DNA of 64,000 nucleotides from Ceratotherium simum simum (lineage: Eukaryota; Chordata; Mammalia; Perissodactyla; Rhinocerotidae), in NCBI RefSeq assembly GCF_000283155.1, contig NW_004454171.1:10461674-10525673 (forward strand), given 5' to 3'. The notes below the pieces were generated by a model. It worked only from the letters and a program-made list of their open reading frames with translations, searched no databases and was not told the DNA's origin. Within the stretch, counting starts at the first letter, position 1. Each line of letters begins with the position of its first letter. Below are positions 1-11,910 of the stretch, piece after piece. Both the position numbers and the translations under genes were made by a program.

Positions 1-27
1 AACATAACCCAAATTATTATTATTATT

Positions 28-245
28 AGCCAGCATTTACTGAGTGTTCATAAATCTCAATAGGCAACTCTGCTAAGCATAATCCTTACAACATCCCCAC
101 ATTTACTAATTTTAAAAGAGATGTAACCTGAGCATCAGAAATATCAAGTGCTTTGCCCAGGACCCTTAGCTATTAAAAGGCAGGGATGGGATTTTAACCC
201 AGATATGACTGACTCCCAACTCTATATATGCTCTTCCCAAAGTGC
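28..245 (-). repeat. MIR SINE, reverse orientation
   Basis: Reads as the reverse complement of the MIR core and tail. It has 'ctgagtgttcataa', a degenerate 'taatccttacaacatccccac', the rc core 'agtgctttgcccagga', then 'gggattttaacccagatatgactgactccc'-like sequence split by substitutions. The (ATT)n run just before it is the usual A/T-rich MIR end. The copy is heavily decayed, as expected for a mammal-wide element. Confidence 0.7.
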
Positions 246-734
246 AACACAGCAAACATTCTATAAAAACTTCTGAGATTTCACTGTTCTTATAGTACGC
301 ATTCCAGCTCATCAGAAGGGGTCTCAAAACGCAAGTACACAGCTACTGACACAAACAGAAATTAAAATCTAGGTCTTTTGCCCCCAAATCTAGTTTCCTT
401 TCCATAGATTATGGTCTACAAGCCACTGATACCTATGTTGCCTCATCATTATACTGATTTACCACAAAATCCTGTACCTCCATCTGAGCTTTGGGTAACA
501 TTAATCTGAAGGGAAAAGGGGGGTTAAGAAATAAAACAGAGTATATTTCTTGGTTTCTGAAATGCTGATACCCAGGTGATAGGACTGAAACAGGTAACAT
601 GTATTGACAACAAAAGATAAGAAATTCTTGTGCTTCTGGTTAAGTCCACATCTTCTTAAGCTTTCTGGCTTTCTGGTCCAAACAGTCAAAACAGTACAAA
701 ACAATTCTTTAGAATCTCAAATGATGCTTACACA
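246..734. other. unassigned AT-rich stretch
   Basis: No gene, known repeat or tandem structure recognised. Open frames here on both strands lack any family resemblance and overlap each other. Confidence 0.5.
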
Positions 735-930
735 TTTGTTTCATTCATTTACTTATCTATTGATTCATTCATACATTACCCCTTCAAGACTAATATCAAA
801 CATTACTATGCCTCAGGCCCATAAATTTATTAATCTGGCAAAAAACTGCCACTTTACAAATCAAGAAACCGAGGCTAGAAAGACTGAGAAAGTTGCCCTG
901 GTCCACAAAGATAGCAATGTCAGCTATCTG
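735..930 (-). repeat. probable MIR remnant, reverse
   Basis: 'caaatcaagaaaccgaggct' followed by 'gagaaagttgccctggtcca' matches the rc MIR block 'gatgaggaaactgaggc..aagtaacttgcccaaggtca'. The T/CATT-rich lead-in suits the MIR or L2 3' end. Chance open frames cover it. Confidence 0.5.
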
Positions 931-1014
931 AGAGTACTCCCTCAATAAATGACTTGCACAAGAACACTTATTGCATGCTCTGCTTCTAAAATCCTCGACC
1001 TAAGATGACATTAT

Positions 1015-1275
1015 CATCATCATCATCATTATTATTTTGGTGAGGAAGATTAGCCCTGAGCTAACACCTGTTGCAAATCCTCCTTTTTTTGCTGAGGAAG
1101 ATTGGCCCTGGGCTAACATCCACGCCCATCTTCCTCTACTTTATACATGGGACGTCTGCCACAGCATGGCTTGATAAGTGGTGCGTAGGTCTGCACCCAG
1201 GATCTGAACCAGTGAACCCTGGGCCGCTGAAGCAGAGCGCGTGAACTTAACCACTAGGCCACCGGGCAAGCCCCT
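1015..1275 (-). repeat. ERE (perissodactyl tRNA-derived SINE), two-module tail type
   Basis: On the minus strand the head ends at 1271-1274 ('ggcaagcccc'), with tRNA-like A and B box sequence. The tail has two 'gaggaagattagccctgagctaac'-type modules, at about 1041 and 1099. The A tail (plus-strand T) has degenerated into a CAT/ATT microsatellite. The flanks share 'gacattat' (1007-1014 and 1278-1285), the likely target-site duplication. Confidence 0.93.
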
Positions 1276-1294
1276 AAGACATTATTTTTTAAAG

Positions 1295-1880
1295 GGGGGT
1301 TAGGGAAGCCCTCTTTTAAGAGTTGATTTTTGAGCAGAGACTTGAAGAAGAGAGTTTTGTCAAGAGTATGTTACAAAGAAGAAGAGCGTGTTAGGCAAAG
1401 CGAACACCCTCGGTCTGGAGAGAATTGAGCACGTTCAAAGAACAAAAAGGTCCCAGTAGACCATGAAACTTGTCTCCGGTTTTGTTGAAGGGTATAGGGA
1501 AAGGAAGCCATCAGGAGATTCTGAACAGGTGAGAGACATGACCTGACTTGTTTTGTAAACTGATTACCCTGGCTTCTGGGTGAACAGACTTGAGAAAGGG
1601 CAGGCGTGTAAGCAGGTCTGCCAGTTAGGAGACCAATACAGAGGACCACCTTATATTTTATGGTGATTTGGACTATGGGTTAACAGTGAAAATTATGAGA
1701 AGTGCATGGATTTAGCACACATTTTGAAGGGAGAGACAGAAGTTGATAATAAATATGAGTAAGTAATCAGAAACAAGAGTTAAGTATGATTCTTAGGATT
1801 TTGACTACAGGTGGGTGACATGGGGAGGTACTGACATAGGGAAGTCTTGGGAAAGGAGTACATAGGGAAAGGGATAGGTA
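1295..1880 (-). repeat. L2 LINE fragment, reverse
   Basis: Blocks such as 'aagccatcaggagattctgaacagg', 'gacatgacctgactt', 'ctgattaccctggcttctg' and 'gccagttaggagaccaataca' are the reverse complement of the L2 ORF2 C-terminal coding region (sense 'ttgcaatagcctcctaactgg', 'aatggcttcccat'). The decay is too heavy to leave an open frame. Confidence 0.7.
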
Positions 1881-2172
1881 AAGAAATCTCCAAATGAAAT
1901 ATTGACAAAGCAGTCAGTTTCTATGCCCATTTCTTTTTAAAGTATTAAATCAACAGAGGTCAGAATATGATCAGATGTTAATGATTCTTCTCGTTTTTGC
2001 TTTCTGTTTCTATGCCATTTATACATCTAGATGTTTACCTTACAAGTTAGACATCCTGTCCAAGGATTTGACATCACATATGAATCGCAGATAGGACCAA
2101 TACCTTGCCTCAGTGTATTTTGCTTCCATGTTCTCAGAAGGAAAAGAAGGAAGTTCTTGGCAATATTAAAAT
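1881..2172. other. unassigned
   Basis: No feature recognised. It ends at the target site of the next SINE. Confidence 0.5.
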
Positions 2173-2459
2173 ACTTGCTGGAGGGGCCGGGCCCGTGGCT
2201 TAGTGGTTAAGTGCGCACGCTCCGCTACTGGCGGCCCGGGTTCAGATCCCAGGCGCGCACCGACACACCACTTGTCCGGTCATGCTGAGGCTGCGGCCCA
2301 CATACAGCAACTAGAAGGATGTGCAACTACGACATACAACTATCTACTGGGGCCTTGGGGAGGAAAAAGGGAAAAAAAGGAGGAGGATTGGCATGGATGT
2401 TAGCTCAGGGCTGATCTTCCTCACAAAAAAAGAAAAAAAGAAAAAAACACTTGCTGGAG
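2173..2459 (+). repeat. ERE SINE, hybrid body, 11-bp TSD
   Basis: The SINE occupies 2184-2448 and is flanked by the perfect duplication ACTTGCTGGAG (2173-2183, 2449-2459). The GC-rich head 'ggggccgggcccgtggctta' and B box 'ggttcagatcc' are clear. The body is the 'aactagaaggatgtgcaact' / 'tatctactggggcc' type, followed by one 'gatgttagctcagggctgat' tail module and an A-rich end. Two overlapping open frames across it are SINE artefacts. Low divergence and intact CpGs suggest a young copy. Confidence 0.95.
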
Positions 2460-3287
2460 TAGTATCTCTTTTACTACACAAACCGTTGGCCCTTTACCTG
2501 AGGATGAGATTATACCCAAATCATAGAGGCTGGCTTTTCTTTCCATATTCCTCTAGTTACCTATTCTGTCATCTGGGGTGGTGCACTTTCTCAATTCAAC
2601 ACAAACTAAATATACAGCAGTGATAGTCAGGTAGCCTTATCCCCAGAAAATATGAAATGACTCACCACCATCAAAGCCAGCCCAGTGAGTCACAAGCACG
2701 ACTCAGAAAATTCAGCAAGATGATGCCTTTATGAACTAAAATTATCTTGCTGAGCAAACTAAGTTGATTTAAAGAGGGATTTCCACTCCTTTTTTTAATT
2801 ACAAGAGAGTATTAAGATATGATTTTAATACTGATTAAAAACTCTGTTAAGTGATGATGACTCACAAAGTTTCTCCCACTGTCCTCCCACTTTTAGTCAG
2901 CAGTCCTTCCCTCAGTTCAAACAACTGGAATCTCATTCATCTTTTATTAGTTGATTGATTATACAACAGCAATATAAATGTACATGATGCAACAATGGCA
3001 AGATACAAGAAAATTAATTTACTTGTAAGTAAACCTAAACCATTTAAAAGATGAGATGTTATAAATTTAAAGAACTTTATTAAAATCCCCAAACCAGGGT
3101 CAAGGACACAGGATGATTCATAAGAGCAAGAACATAAGTTGCTATAAAGAAATAATGTCTAACATTCTCCTTCTCCAATCCTAAACACTTATCTAGAAAA
3201 GTTTGGTGCCTACAAGAATGTTGGAAGAAATTCAGTCACTATTCTTGCCAATTTGCTTCAAAAAACAATGCCACCAGCAGTAATAAT
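2460..3287. other. unassigned AT-rich stretch
   Basis: No gene or repeat family recognised. Confidence 0.5.
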
Positions 3288-3544
3288 CTGGCTACCACTT
3301 TTTTTTTGGTGAGGAAGATTGGCCCTGAGCTAACATCTGTTGCCAATCTTCTTTTTGCTTGAGGAAGATTGTCACTGAGCTAACATCTATGCCAATCTTC
3401 CTCTATTTTGTATGTGAGACCACAGCATGGCTTGATGAGCAGTGTGTAGGTCTGTGCCCGGGATCTGAAACTGCGAACCCTGGGCCTCCAAAGTGGAGCA
3501 CACAAACTTAACCACTACACCACGAGGCTGGCCCTGGCTACCAC
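3288..3544 (-). repeat. ERE SINE, two-module tail; first of a tandem pair
   Basis: The SINE spans about 3299-3533 and is read on the minus strand. It has two 'gaggaagattg..gagctaacatct' modules and a diverged head ending 'cacgaggctggccc'. Target copies 'ctggctaccactt' lie at 3288-3300 and 3534-3546. The right copy doubles as the left target of the next ERE. Its divergence is higher than its neighbour's, so it is probably the older of the two. Confidence 0.93.
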
Positions 3545-3770
3545 TTTTTTTTTTTTTAATTTTTATTTATTTATTTATTTACCCCAAAGCCCCAGTAGAT
3601 AGTTGTTATTCATAGCTGCACAGCCTTCTAGTTGCTGTATGTGGGACGCAGCCTCAGCACGGCCGGAGAAGCAATGCGTCGGTGCGTGCCCGGGATCCGA
3701 ACCTGGGCTGCCAGCAGCGGAGCACATGCACTTAACTGCTAAGCCACGGGGCCAGCCCCCGGCTACCACT
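3535..3770 (-). repeat. ERE SINE, 'ccccagtagatag' body; second of a tandem pair
   Basis: The SINE spans about 3545-3760, in the same orientation as its neighbour. It has a (TTTA)n tail, the body 'ccccaaagccccagtagata', a tRNA-like head with 'cccgggatccgaacctgggc', and the end 'ggggccagccccc'. A third copy of GGCTACCACT follows at 3761-3770. CpG-rich, so relatively young. Confidence 0.95.
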
Positions 3771-3774
3771 TTTT

Positions 3775-3965
3775 GAGAGACTAATATTTACTAGTCATTG
3801 TGTTAGGTACATAATATCTTATTTTATTTTCTAAACAAGGATTAAACCTCCTTGTGACGATTAACCCCATTTATTTAAAACCTACTGAGCCCAGGCAGAC
3901 CACACTTACTCAATAAGTGGGAGAGTCAGGAACTAGGCTCAGTTTCATGGTCCTACATCTCCCCT
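3775..3965 (-). repeat. MIR remnant, reverse
   Basis: 'tatttactagtcattgtgtt', 'attaaacctccttgtgacga', 'taagtgggagagtcaggaac' and 'ctgactccacc' follow the order of the reverse-complement MIR consensus. Confidence 0.65.
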
Positions 3966-6925
3966 GACTCCACCCAGCAACCACTATAACATAGGTTTTT
4001 CTTTATGGGGGAAAAAAATAAAAGTAGATAATAAATAACTTTGTGCAAATTCCTCTGTTCTCTATTAGAAAAGGAACACTCATGAGGCAGCAGTGTATGA
4101 AGGTTGTATCTTTACAGTTAATCCACAAAAGAAAAACTGCAAAATCTTAAAGGGCCGTTTAGAAGTCAAGGATCTTAGATCTTTGGTCAGAAATGGTAAA
4201 AGACAGGTAATTTTTTACTAATAGTAAAAGATACCTTTTGTGTACTGTCTTTATAATTGGTCAAATCTCTCATCCATTTCCCGATGGGAACAATCACATC
4301 CAACTCACTGTGACTAATTTCTCTTTACATCATCTCATAACTCTTGCTATTTTTATCATCATCCATCACTGTTTGCTTTCTTAATGAACCACATAATTCT
4401 GGACAAATAAGTGTCTTCTGTGGCAAATAATATAGTAATTCTTGGAGGAAATAAATCAGTCTAACCAGGAAAATACTGAGTTTTGTCCAGGAAATAAATT
4501 TCTTCCTCTTTCCATACATGTGTGTGTGTACGTGCCTGTGTAGAGACAGATAAAAGGCTCTGGGCGTGAAATTTGGCTCAAATTTATATAATTTAGGTTG
4601 ATATCTCTAAAATCCATTCTTTCATTTATTGGCCTCAAATTTTGTGCTCTTTTCACAAGTCATTATACTAAATTTAGCTCTATCTATTTCTGGTTGCCAA
4701 ACCCTTTACTCCCTCACTCAGTGATCCTGTAATATAGAGCTAAAAAACTAGTGACGAGGTGACAAGAGGGGAGTGCAGGAAGGTTGCATTGAAAAGCGTA
4801 ACTAGATTTAAGGTCAGTGAAATGCTTTAAATTGTCTGCTCATCACGGAAAAATTTATCCAAAGGAAGGAAAAAAAAGAGTGTTCATTCAAAGTAACCTT
4901 GAAAGATTTTTTTTAAAGACAAAAGCACAAACCAGCTCATTCTAGACTTTCTAAATTCTAAAGCAAATAGAATTATTAATTTAAACGTTTCCTTAAAATG
5001 CATTATGCTATGTTAACTTGGGTTCTATAGCATTTACCAATACCACATATAAAAATGTACGTTATAAAAAGCAGCCCCGTGAAACTCATGAGTATATTTG
5101 ATACCGGAGGGATGTTAAAGCCATTGTATCCTCTTTGTGATGACAAACAAAAGAAACTTCTCTATGGTTTCAGGATTTAGAATATTTGTTGCTTCTCCTA
5201 AATAATTGGTCTTTTTAAGTCTACCATACACTATAAATCAGGAATTGTTCCTATTTCCGTCTTTGTGGCTGCTCAAAGATAAATCTGAGGCCTACATTTA
5301 GAATCTAAGGGCATATGTTTTGTATATTACCTCACACATTTCTTATTTTTCCCACCATTCCCTCTCTTTCTTCTGAATTCTTTCTTTGCCTATTGGTTTT
5401 TATTTAAGGTAACTTTGTTCTATTGTGCATACCTTTGCAAGCTGACAAATCTTTTCTTTTTTACAAGAGAGCTGGTAATTCACAATATAAAAATTATAAT
5501 ATAAAGATGCATATTATGACTCCAATTATGTTAAAAATATGCTAAAAATACGGCTGCATGAAGAAGGCAATGTGCAAATATTAAGATAATTGCATGAGGG
5601 TGTCAGTATTACAAACATTTTACTTTTTTCTAACTATGCCATATTCTTTTCATTAAACTTTTAAATATTTTGGTTAATTTTTATTACAGTAGAATTTTAT
5701 TTTTAATGTGAAGTATTTTGGTGCCCCTGTACAACCAAAGAAATATAGTACATTTCATTCAGTTAAGATAGAGTTTTAATTAAACATTTCAAAAGGCAAT
5801 TTTATTTGCATAACATATAGTTATCTAGAAGAATTGAAATAAACAAAAATTATCCTACTTAGGTTCAAAGTGAGAGAAAATATAGTAAAACAAATAGAAG
5901 AAAATACTCCATGAAATGTCTTGCCTTATACATGTGAACACCTCCTGTTACAAAGTCATTTACCACCAAACTATCTAGTATATTTCTATTGCTAATGAGA
6001 AAAAAGCTACATTTTCTGACTATTATTTTATCTCAGTATTGATCTATTTCTTCCTGGAATACTTTCTACTGATCTTCCCTTTACTTTTGAAACCACATTT
6101 TCTTTTTCCTTGCACTGAGAAATTATTTTAAGATTTTACTCATATAAATTATCCTCTTTTGCTTTTAAGCTTTACCAGTGGATTCTGTAGACTGTTACTA
6201 CATCTTTAAACACTGGATTACATATGTCGTTAACTATCTAGCCTTATACTTTTCTTCTTAAATTCTAACCTCTGAAGACAAAATTTGCCCAGTGTTTTTC
6301 AAATGACATCATACAAGAGGACAGTAGTAACAAGAATTCAGTCATGTTAGAAAATCAGAGAGATAGTATATGAAATTCTTTTCTAAAAGTCAGTGTTATG
6401 AAATGTCTTTGACATACTGGATAAAAAGAACCACATTGAATTTGAGTAAGCTTTCCTTTCTCTTGCTCTTTCTGTGTTGTATAGGTTTTGACTATAATGC
6501 CAGCCAATCCTACATTCAATTACTTAACCTTGACATTCTATGCAATGTTACTTTGTGTTTGTTATGTTTTTGTGACCTCAAGGGTCACTAACTGTGATTA
6601 TTTTATTGTCAAGATAATTAATGAAAATGTTAATCAACATGGCTCATGATAATGAAGGCCCAAAGGATCCAATTTCTCACAATTAATTAGTCTTGATTTG
6701 TCATGCTATCTCCACATCTTATTTGTGAATTTAAAACCAGCATTTCTCTAAGGTTATTATCGACAACCATAACAAGATGGTTTTCAAAATTCAAATTATA
6801 TTCTTCATAATCCTTTGATATACAGTTTCTTAAAAATAATGATAATCCCTCACATTCGTGGGCCTGACCAGTTCCTGATGCATGCTTAGAAAATATCAAA
6901 ACTTATGCATCTAAACACGCATAGT
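3966..6925. other. long unassigned AT-rich stretch
   Basis: About 3 kb with no recognisable gene, SINE, LINE or LTR. It contains only short AT-rich runs. Open frames are under 75 codons and show no coding signature. It may be unique sequence or repeats too decayed to read by eye. Confidence 0.5.
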
Positions 6926-6929
6926 AAAA

Positions 6930-7219
6930 TGCTCTTCCTTTTGCCTGGAATGCTTTCTCCTCACCTGCTTGATAGACTTTTATTCATATTTTAAATCCAC
7001 TGCACGTGAGTATTCTGACTCTCTCAGATCTGCTTCTCCTACATTAAACTTACACGGTTTTGTTGCCTGTCATAATCATTTACACATCAGTCTCCATACT
7101 AGCACATGAACTCATTGAGCAGCAACAGCTATGTCCTATTCAACTTTGTGTCCCCAGTGCCTATCATTGTGTTTTGCATATAATAGAAGTTCAGTAAATG
7201 CTTGTGAGTGAATAAATGA
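6930..7219 (+). repeat. L2 LINE 3' end, forward
   Basis: 'tgcctggaatgctttctcct', 'catgaactcattgag', 'tgtgtccccagtgcctat' and 'agttcagtaaatgcttgtga' followed by GTGAATGAA-like sequence match the L2 ORF2 C-terminus and 3' UTR in sense order, ending in the (TGAA)n-type tail. Confidence 0.85.
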
Positions 7220-7347
7220 TCTAATTTGATCCTCATATACCACGAGGTGAAGGTGAGAAAAGAGAGGCTCAAAAATACTAAAACACTTGCCAGAGGCCAA
7301 ATTGCTAGTAAACCACAGAACATTCTGACTCCTAACCCACTATACTC
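7220..7347 (-). repeat. MIR remnant, reverse
   Basis: 'gaaaagagaggctcaaaaat' and 'cacttgccagaggccaaatt' followed by 'actcctaacccactatactc' read as rc MIR. It abuts the L2 3' end. Confidence 0.65.
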
Positions 7348-8055
7348 TCCTGTGTCTATGTAACCATTATAGAAAGGTGAAGAAGAAAGAGCAAAGAATA
7401 ACATAAGATGGACACTCTGCCTTTAACTGGTATATGAATTTCCATCAGCACTGTATTAAGTAGAATAAAAGAGTTAGAAATATGGATGTAATCATGAATG
7501 AACTATATATTTAAGATTCACTCATTCAGAGGACTGACAAGAGTTAGTCAGTTACTATGGAAAAAGCTTGAGTGGGACAAACAGCTTCTATATTCAAATG
7601 TACTAGTTAACAAACATCTAGAGGGAAAGAGCCTTTTGATGGAAAATTGCAGTCTGTGGATATTGACTTTTTTCCCTGTCTGAACGAAGATGGATATTTT
7701 AACTTTGGATGTGTTCTGTCCTTGGACATATATAAGTAGGTATGATATAATGAAATGGAAATCTGAAAACTACCTCCACCTCACCTCCACCATTTGAGTT
7801 GAACCTACAAATAACTTTGTCTAAATTAGGAGTAGTTAAAAAATTAATCTCTAGCTCTAGAAACCTAGAAAAGTTATTTCTATATTTGAGTACATTTCCT
7901 CCCAGTAACATAAATTCCAGGAAAATCAAGTGATCACATTCTTCTCAATAAAAAATTGAAGAAAAATCATATACATGAATTTAAATGAGTGCCAGGAACA
8001 TTGGAACTGTACTCTCATTTGTAATCAAATGTTATTTTTAAATAAAAATAGGATG
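7348..8055. other. unassigned
   Basis: No gene or repeat recognised. Confidence 0.5.
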
Positions 8056-8059
8056 AGAA

Positions 8060-8205
8060 ATGGAAGATCTTGATTCCACATTGAATCACCCACAAACTGT
8101 GTGTTTAGCCCTGGATAAGCCCTTTAAGTCATTTGTTTAAGATTTCTCACTTGTAAAATGAAAGAGCAGGACTAAATGCTCTTCAGAATTCTACATTACT
8201 CTATT
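8060..8205 (+). repeat. MIR3-like SINE remnant
   Basis: 'aagccctttaagtcatttgt', 'ttctcacttgtaaaatgaaa' and 'gcaggactaaatgctctt' followed by 'cagaattctac' match the MIR/MIR3 core and the L3-type 3' end ('ggactagatgatct..agctctaa'). Confidence 0.6.
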
Positions 8206-8244
8206 TTTCATCCTTTTATACTTTTTTCTGGAGAAGAAATAAAG

Positions 8245-8455
8245 ATTATTGACTGGAAACACAGGTTCAAAACCCAAATCCACCACTTAGAAGGTGTGTT
8301 ATCTTGAGCAAGTGACTTAACCTCACTGTGCCTCAATTTCTCTATCAGTAAAATGAAAGTTGTTGTGAGGATTAAATGAGTTAATCTGTGGAACACGCTT
8401 AAAACAGTGTTTGGCACATAGTATGCACTATGTATATTTTAGCTATTGTTATTTT
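8245..8455 (+). repeat. MIR SINE, near full length, forward
   Basis: 'ggttcaaaacccaaatccac', 'gagcaagtgacttaacctca', 'ctgtgcctcaatttctctat', 'tgtgaggattaaatgagtta' and 'gtttggcacatagtatgcac' are the MIR consensus blocks in order. Confidence 0.85.
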
Positions 8456-8995
8456 ACCACTCCAACCTTTACCAACAGTGAAAAGGTGGATATGGAATGG
8501 AAAAATTATGTTATAATGGGATTTCTGCTTGAACTAATCCAAACCTAATGCCTTGGTAATTTGTGAATATATTTCATGAATATAAATTCCATATTTTCAT
8601 ATTCTCCCATTAAAACATAATGGATGGGTACTGCTAGCTTCTAAGCAAGATGCAGCAAGTTGGAAAGAGCATTGGTCTCACCTTTAATACAACAAAAATA
8701 ACCAAGAAAATTCTGGATAATCTGAAAACCCCCAACTTTTCTTGAACTCATTAGAAAGCTGAGGTGGTGGGGCAACAAACTCTAACCTAAAATCTAAAGA
8801 TTAAGACAGACACCTGCAAGGAGAAATAGGATGTGAGCACTTGCTTACCTGGCACAGACACTATCAGACACCGTATGTATGAATTCAGCTAAAATTTTTA
8901 ATAAGTTCGTCAAGCTTAAATGCGGCCTAGCAAGAGAGTTAAAAATATTGGGAAGCCACATACGTAAGAGGAATTCACAGCATGTCAGGCTCTTC
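8456..8995. other. unassigned
   Basis: No gene recognised. The right part may already be eroded 5' UTR of the L1 that follows. Confidence 0.4.
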
Positions 8996-11205
8996 TCCAC
9001 AGTCCTGACCTGCTGCTCATAAACAAATGATTGGTGAGAGTTCTGATAAAGCATCCTTCATGGTACAGGCATGAAAGAAGGTAACAACAGATACTTTGAA
9101 AAAGACATAAAAGCCCACTCAGACCCATCTTCCCTTTTTCCCCTACAAAACAAACACTTTCCACTACTGGTAGAAGGCCAACAACAATGTTCACCCTTAG
9201 GGCACTAGTGAAAACCCATTGAAGCTAGGGGAAAAGAAAGGGGAAAAAAACCCTTCTATATCTGGAGGAGGGGCAGTAATACAAGCCAGTCCCAGACCAA
9301 CAACTGGGAGTGGAGTGAGAGAACTGATAAAGTCTTACTCCTGAGATGCATGAACATAGTGCCTCCCTAAAACAGAAGCTTAATCAGAACTATAAAAAAA
9401 TCCCCCTGACCCTCACCACAAAGATAATCAGCATCAAGTAACAATAATATACTGCAAGGAGATTGGACAGGAATGTGGAGAGAAACTCTCTCTAATGCAT
9501 AGCACAAAGGGAGAATCAGAAGCTGAGAGTAGAACATTGAGGAAAAAAAAAAATCCCTGGCAAACTGCCATCACCCTAAATACAAGGTAAAAACTACTAG
9601 AATTTGATGCCTGTGGTGCAATGAGGGTAACATAGGAACAGCATAGGAACAGCAATCCCAAAACCAGATCAACTCCTGTCTACATTAATTCAAAAGCACA
9701 CTGAAGGCTTAATAGAAGGAAAAACATACACATTTCTAGACAGAAAATCTATTTACTTCAGTTGCTACTGTCTTACACCAGATGCCCAGATTTCAACAAA
9801 AAATTATGAGCCATCACAAAAGAAAAGAAAAACATAATGTCAAGAGACAAAATGATCTAAAGAGCCAGATTCAAACATGACACACATGTCAGAACAATTA
9901 GAGAATCTAAAATACTATTATTAATATGTTAAAGTCTCTAATGGAAAAGACAGCATGCAAGAACAATGTGTAATTTCATCAAAGAGATGAAAACTATAAG
10001 AAAGAATCTAATGGAAATGTTATAATGAGAAACACAGTGACAAAATTAAAGAAGGCGTTGGACAGGCTAATCAGTAGACTCAAAAGACAGCCAAAGAAAG
10101 GATCAGTGAACTGGAAGATAGGTCAATAGAAAGTACCAAACCAATACAAGAGAAAACAGAGTGGGGGAAAAACATCAGAACAGAGCATCCAAGACTTGTG
10201 GGAGAACATCAAATTTAATTAAAGGCACCAAACCACAGGCATATCATATTCAAACTGCTGACAACAAAAATGAAAAAAATCTCAGAGGCCAGCAGACAAA
10301 AAGAAATACTACATAGACGAGAATAAAGATAAGAATTGCAGTTGACATCCAATAATAAACAATGGAAGTCAGAAGACAATGGAATACTATCTCTAAGGTG
10401 CTGAAAGAAAAACAGTCAACCTAGAATTTTATAGTCAGCGAAAATAATTTTCAAGAATAAAGGAAAAACAAATTTTTTTCTCAAATAAACAAAAATAGAA
10501 TTTTTGCCAGCATACCTACACACAAAAAAATGTTAAAAGAGTTCTTCAGGCAGAAAAAATATGAAGCACAAAAAAATGAAGAGAGCTGGAAAAGGAATAA
10601 ACAAAAGAAAATATAAAATTTATTTTTCTTATTTTTAAATGCTCTAAAAGATCATTGACAGTCTCAAGCAAAAATAGTAGCATTATATTATGTGTATATA
10701 GTACATAAAAAAGTAAAATGGCACCACAATAGCACAAAGGAGGAGAGGAAGAAATTGGAAACATACTGTTGTATGGTTTTTACATTACACATAAAACAGT
10801 ATAATATTTGAAGGTAGACTCTGAGTAATTAAGACATATATTGTAAACCACTGGGCAATCACTAACATATTTTAAAGAAAAGGGTATAAATGCTAAGCCA
10901 ATAATGGAGATAAATGAAATAATGAATAATACCCAATTTTAAAAAAACAAGTCATAAAAAGAGGGAAAAAATAAAGAACAGGAATAAAAATAGAAAATAC
11001 ATACTAAGACATTATATTTTAATCCAAGCATATCATTAACTACATTAAATATAAATTATCTAAATACAAATTAAAAGAGATTGTCAGATTGGATAAAATA
11101 GCAAGACTCAAATATATGCTATGTATGAGAAAACCCATCTTAAATATAAAAACAAAGGTAAAAAAATAAGGACACAGAAAAAGATATACTATTCAAACAT
11201 GAATC

Positions 11206-11486
11206 AAAAGAAAGCTGGAATAGGGGCTACTTCCATGGCATAGTAGTTAAGTTTGGCACACTCCGCTTCAGCAGCCCAGGTTCACGGGTTCAGATCCTAG
11301 TCATAGACCTACACCACTCATCAGCCATGCTGTGGAGGTAACCCACATTCAAAATGGAGGAAGACTGGCACAGATGTTAGCTCAGGGCTAATCTTCCTCA
11401 AGCAAAAAAGGAGGAGGATTGGCAACCAATGTTAGCTCAGGGTGAATCATCCTTAGCAAAAAACAAAAGAAAGAAAGCTAGAATAG
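11206..11486 (+). repeat. ERE SINE inside L1, 16-bp TSD
   Basis: The SINE spans about 11224-11470. Target copies are 'aagaaagctggaatag' (11208-11223) and 'aagaaagctagaatag' (11471-11486), with one mismatch. The body is the two-module type: 'gatgttagctcagggctaat' and 'aatgttagctcagggtgaat'. It is diverged, with most CpGs lost, so relatively old. It lies in the same sense as the host L1. Confidence 0.93.
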
Positions 11487-11489
11487 CTA

Positions 11490-11910
11490 CATTAATATCA
11501 GGAAAAGTAGACTTTAAAACAAGGAATAATAATAGAGATAAAGAGGGACATTTATATAATTAATGATAAAGAAGTCATTCTCCAAGAAGACATAAAAATT
11601 CTGAATATGTATGCAACTAACAACAGAGCTTCAAAATACATTAAGAAAAACCTGATCAAACTAAAAGGAGAAACAGACAAATCCACAATTATAGTTGGAG
11701 ACTTCAAGACTCCTCACTCAGTAATGGATAGAATAAGTACACAGAAAACCAGTGAGGCTATAGGAGACCTGAACACCACTATCAACCAACTCAATCAACA
11801 CGATATTTATAGAACACTCCACCCAACAACAGCAGAAATCACCCTATTTTCAAGTGGTCATGGAATATTCACCAGGATAGACCATATTCTGGGCCACGAG
11901 TTTCCTTAAC
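11490..11910 (+). pseudogene. L1 ORF2 endonuclease-domain remnant
   Basis: A 100-codon open stretch (11607-11909) translates to an L1 ORF2p endonuclease segment. It has the 'YATNNRASKYIK' start, a GDF-TP motif (normally GDFNTP, here K replaces N), 'RTLHPTTAEITLFSSGHG' and the DHILGH motif. These correspond to the Mg-binding and catalytic region of the APE-like nuclease that nicks target DNA. The changed Asn and flanking stops make it nonfunctional. There is no ORF2 continuity downstream because of nested insertions. Confidence 0.85.

Noticed and set aside
2203..2403. Recurring 'GGPGSDPG'-type peptides here and at other ERE copies (3575, 41497, 58795)
   Set aside because: All are translations of the ERE SINE head and body, not a gene family.
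3535..3770. Spaced direct repeats that could suggest a CRISPR-like array
   Set aside because: The three 10-bp repeats are retroposition target duplications around two SINEs. Spacing and eukaryotic context exclude CRISPR.
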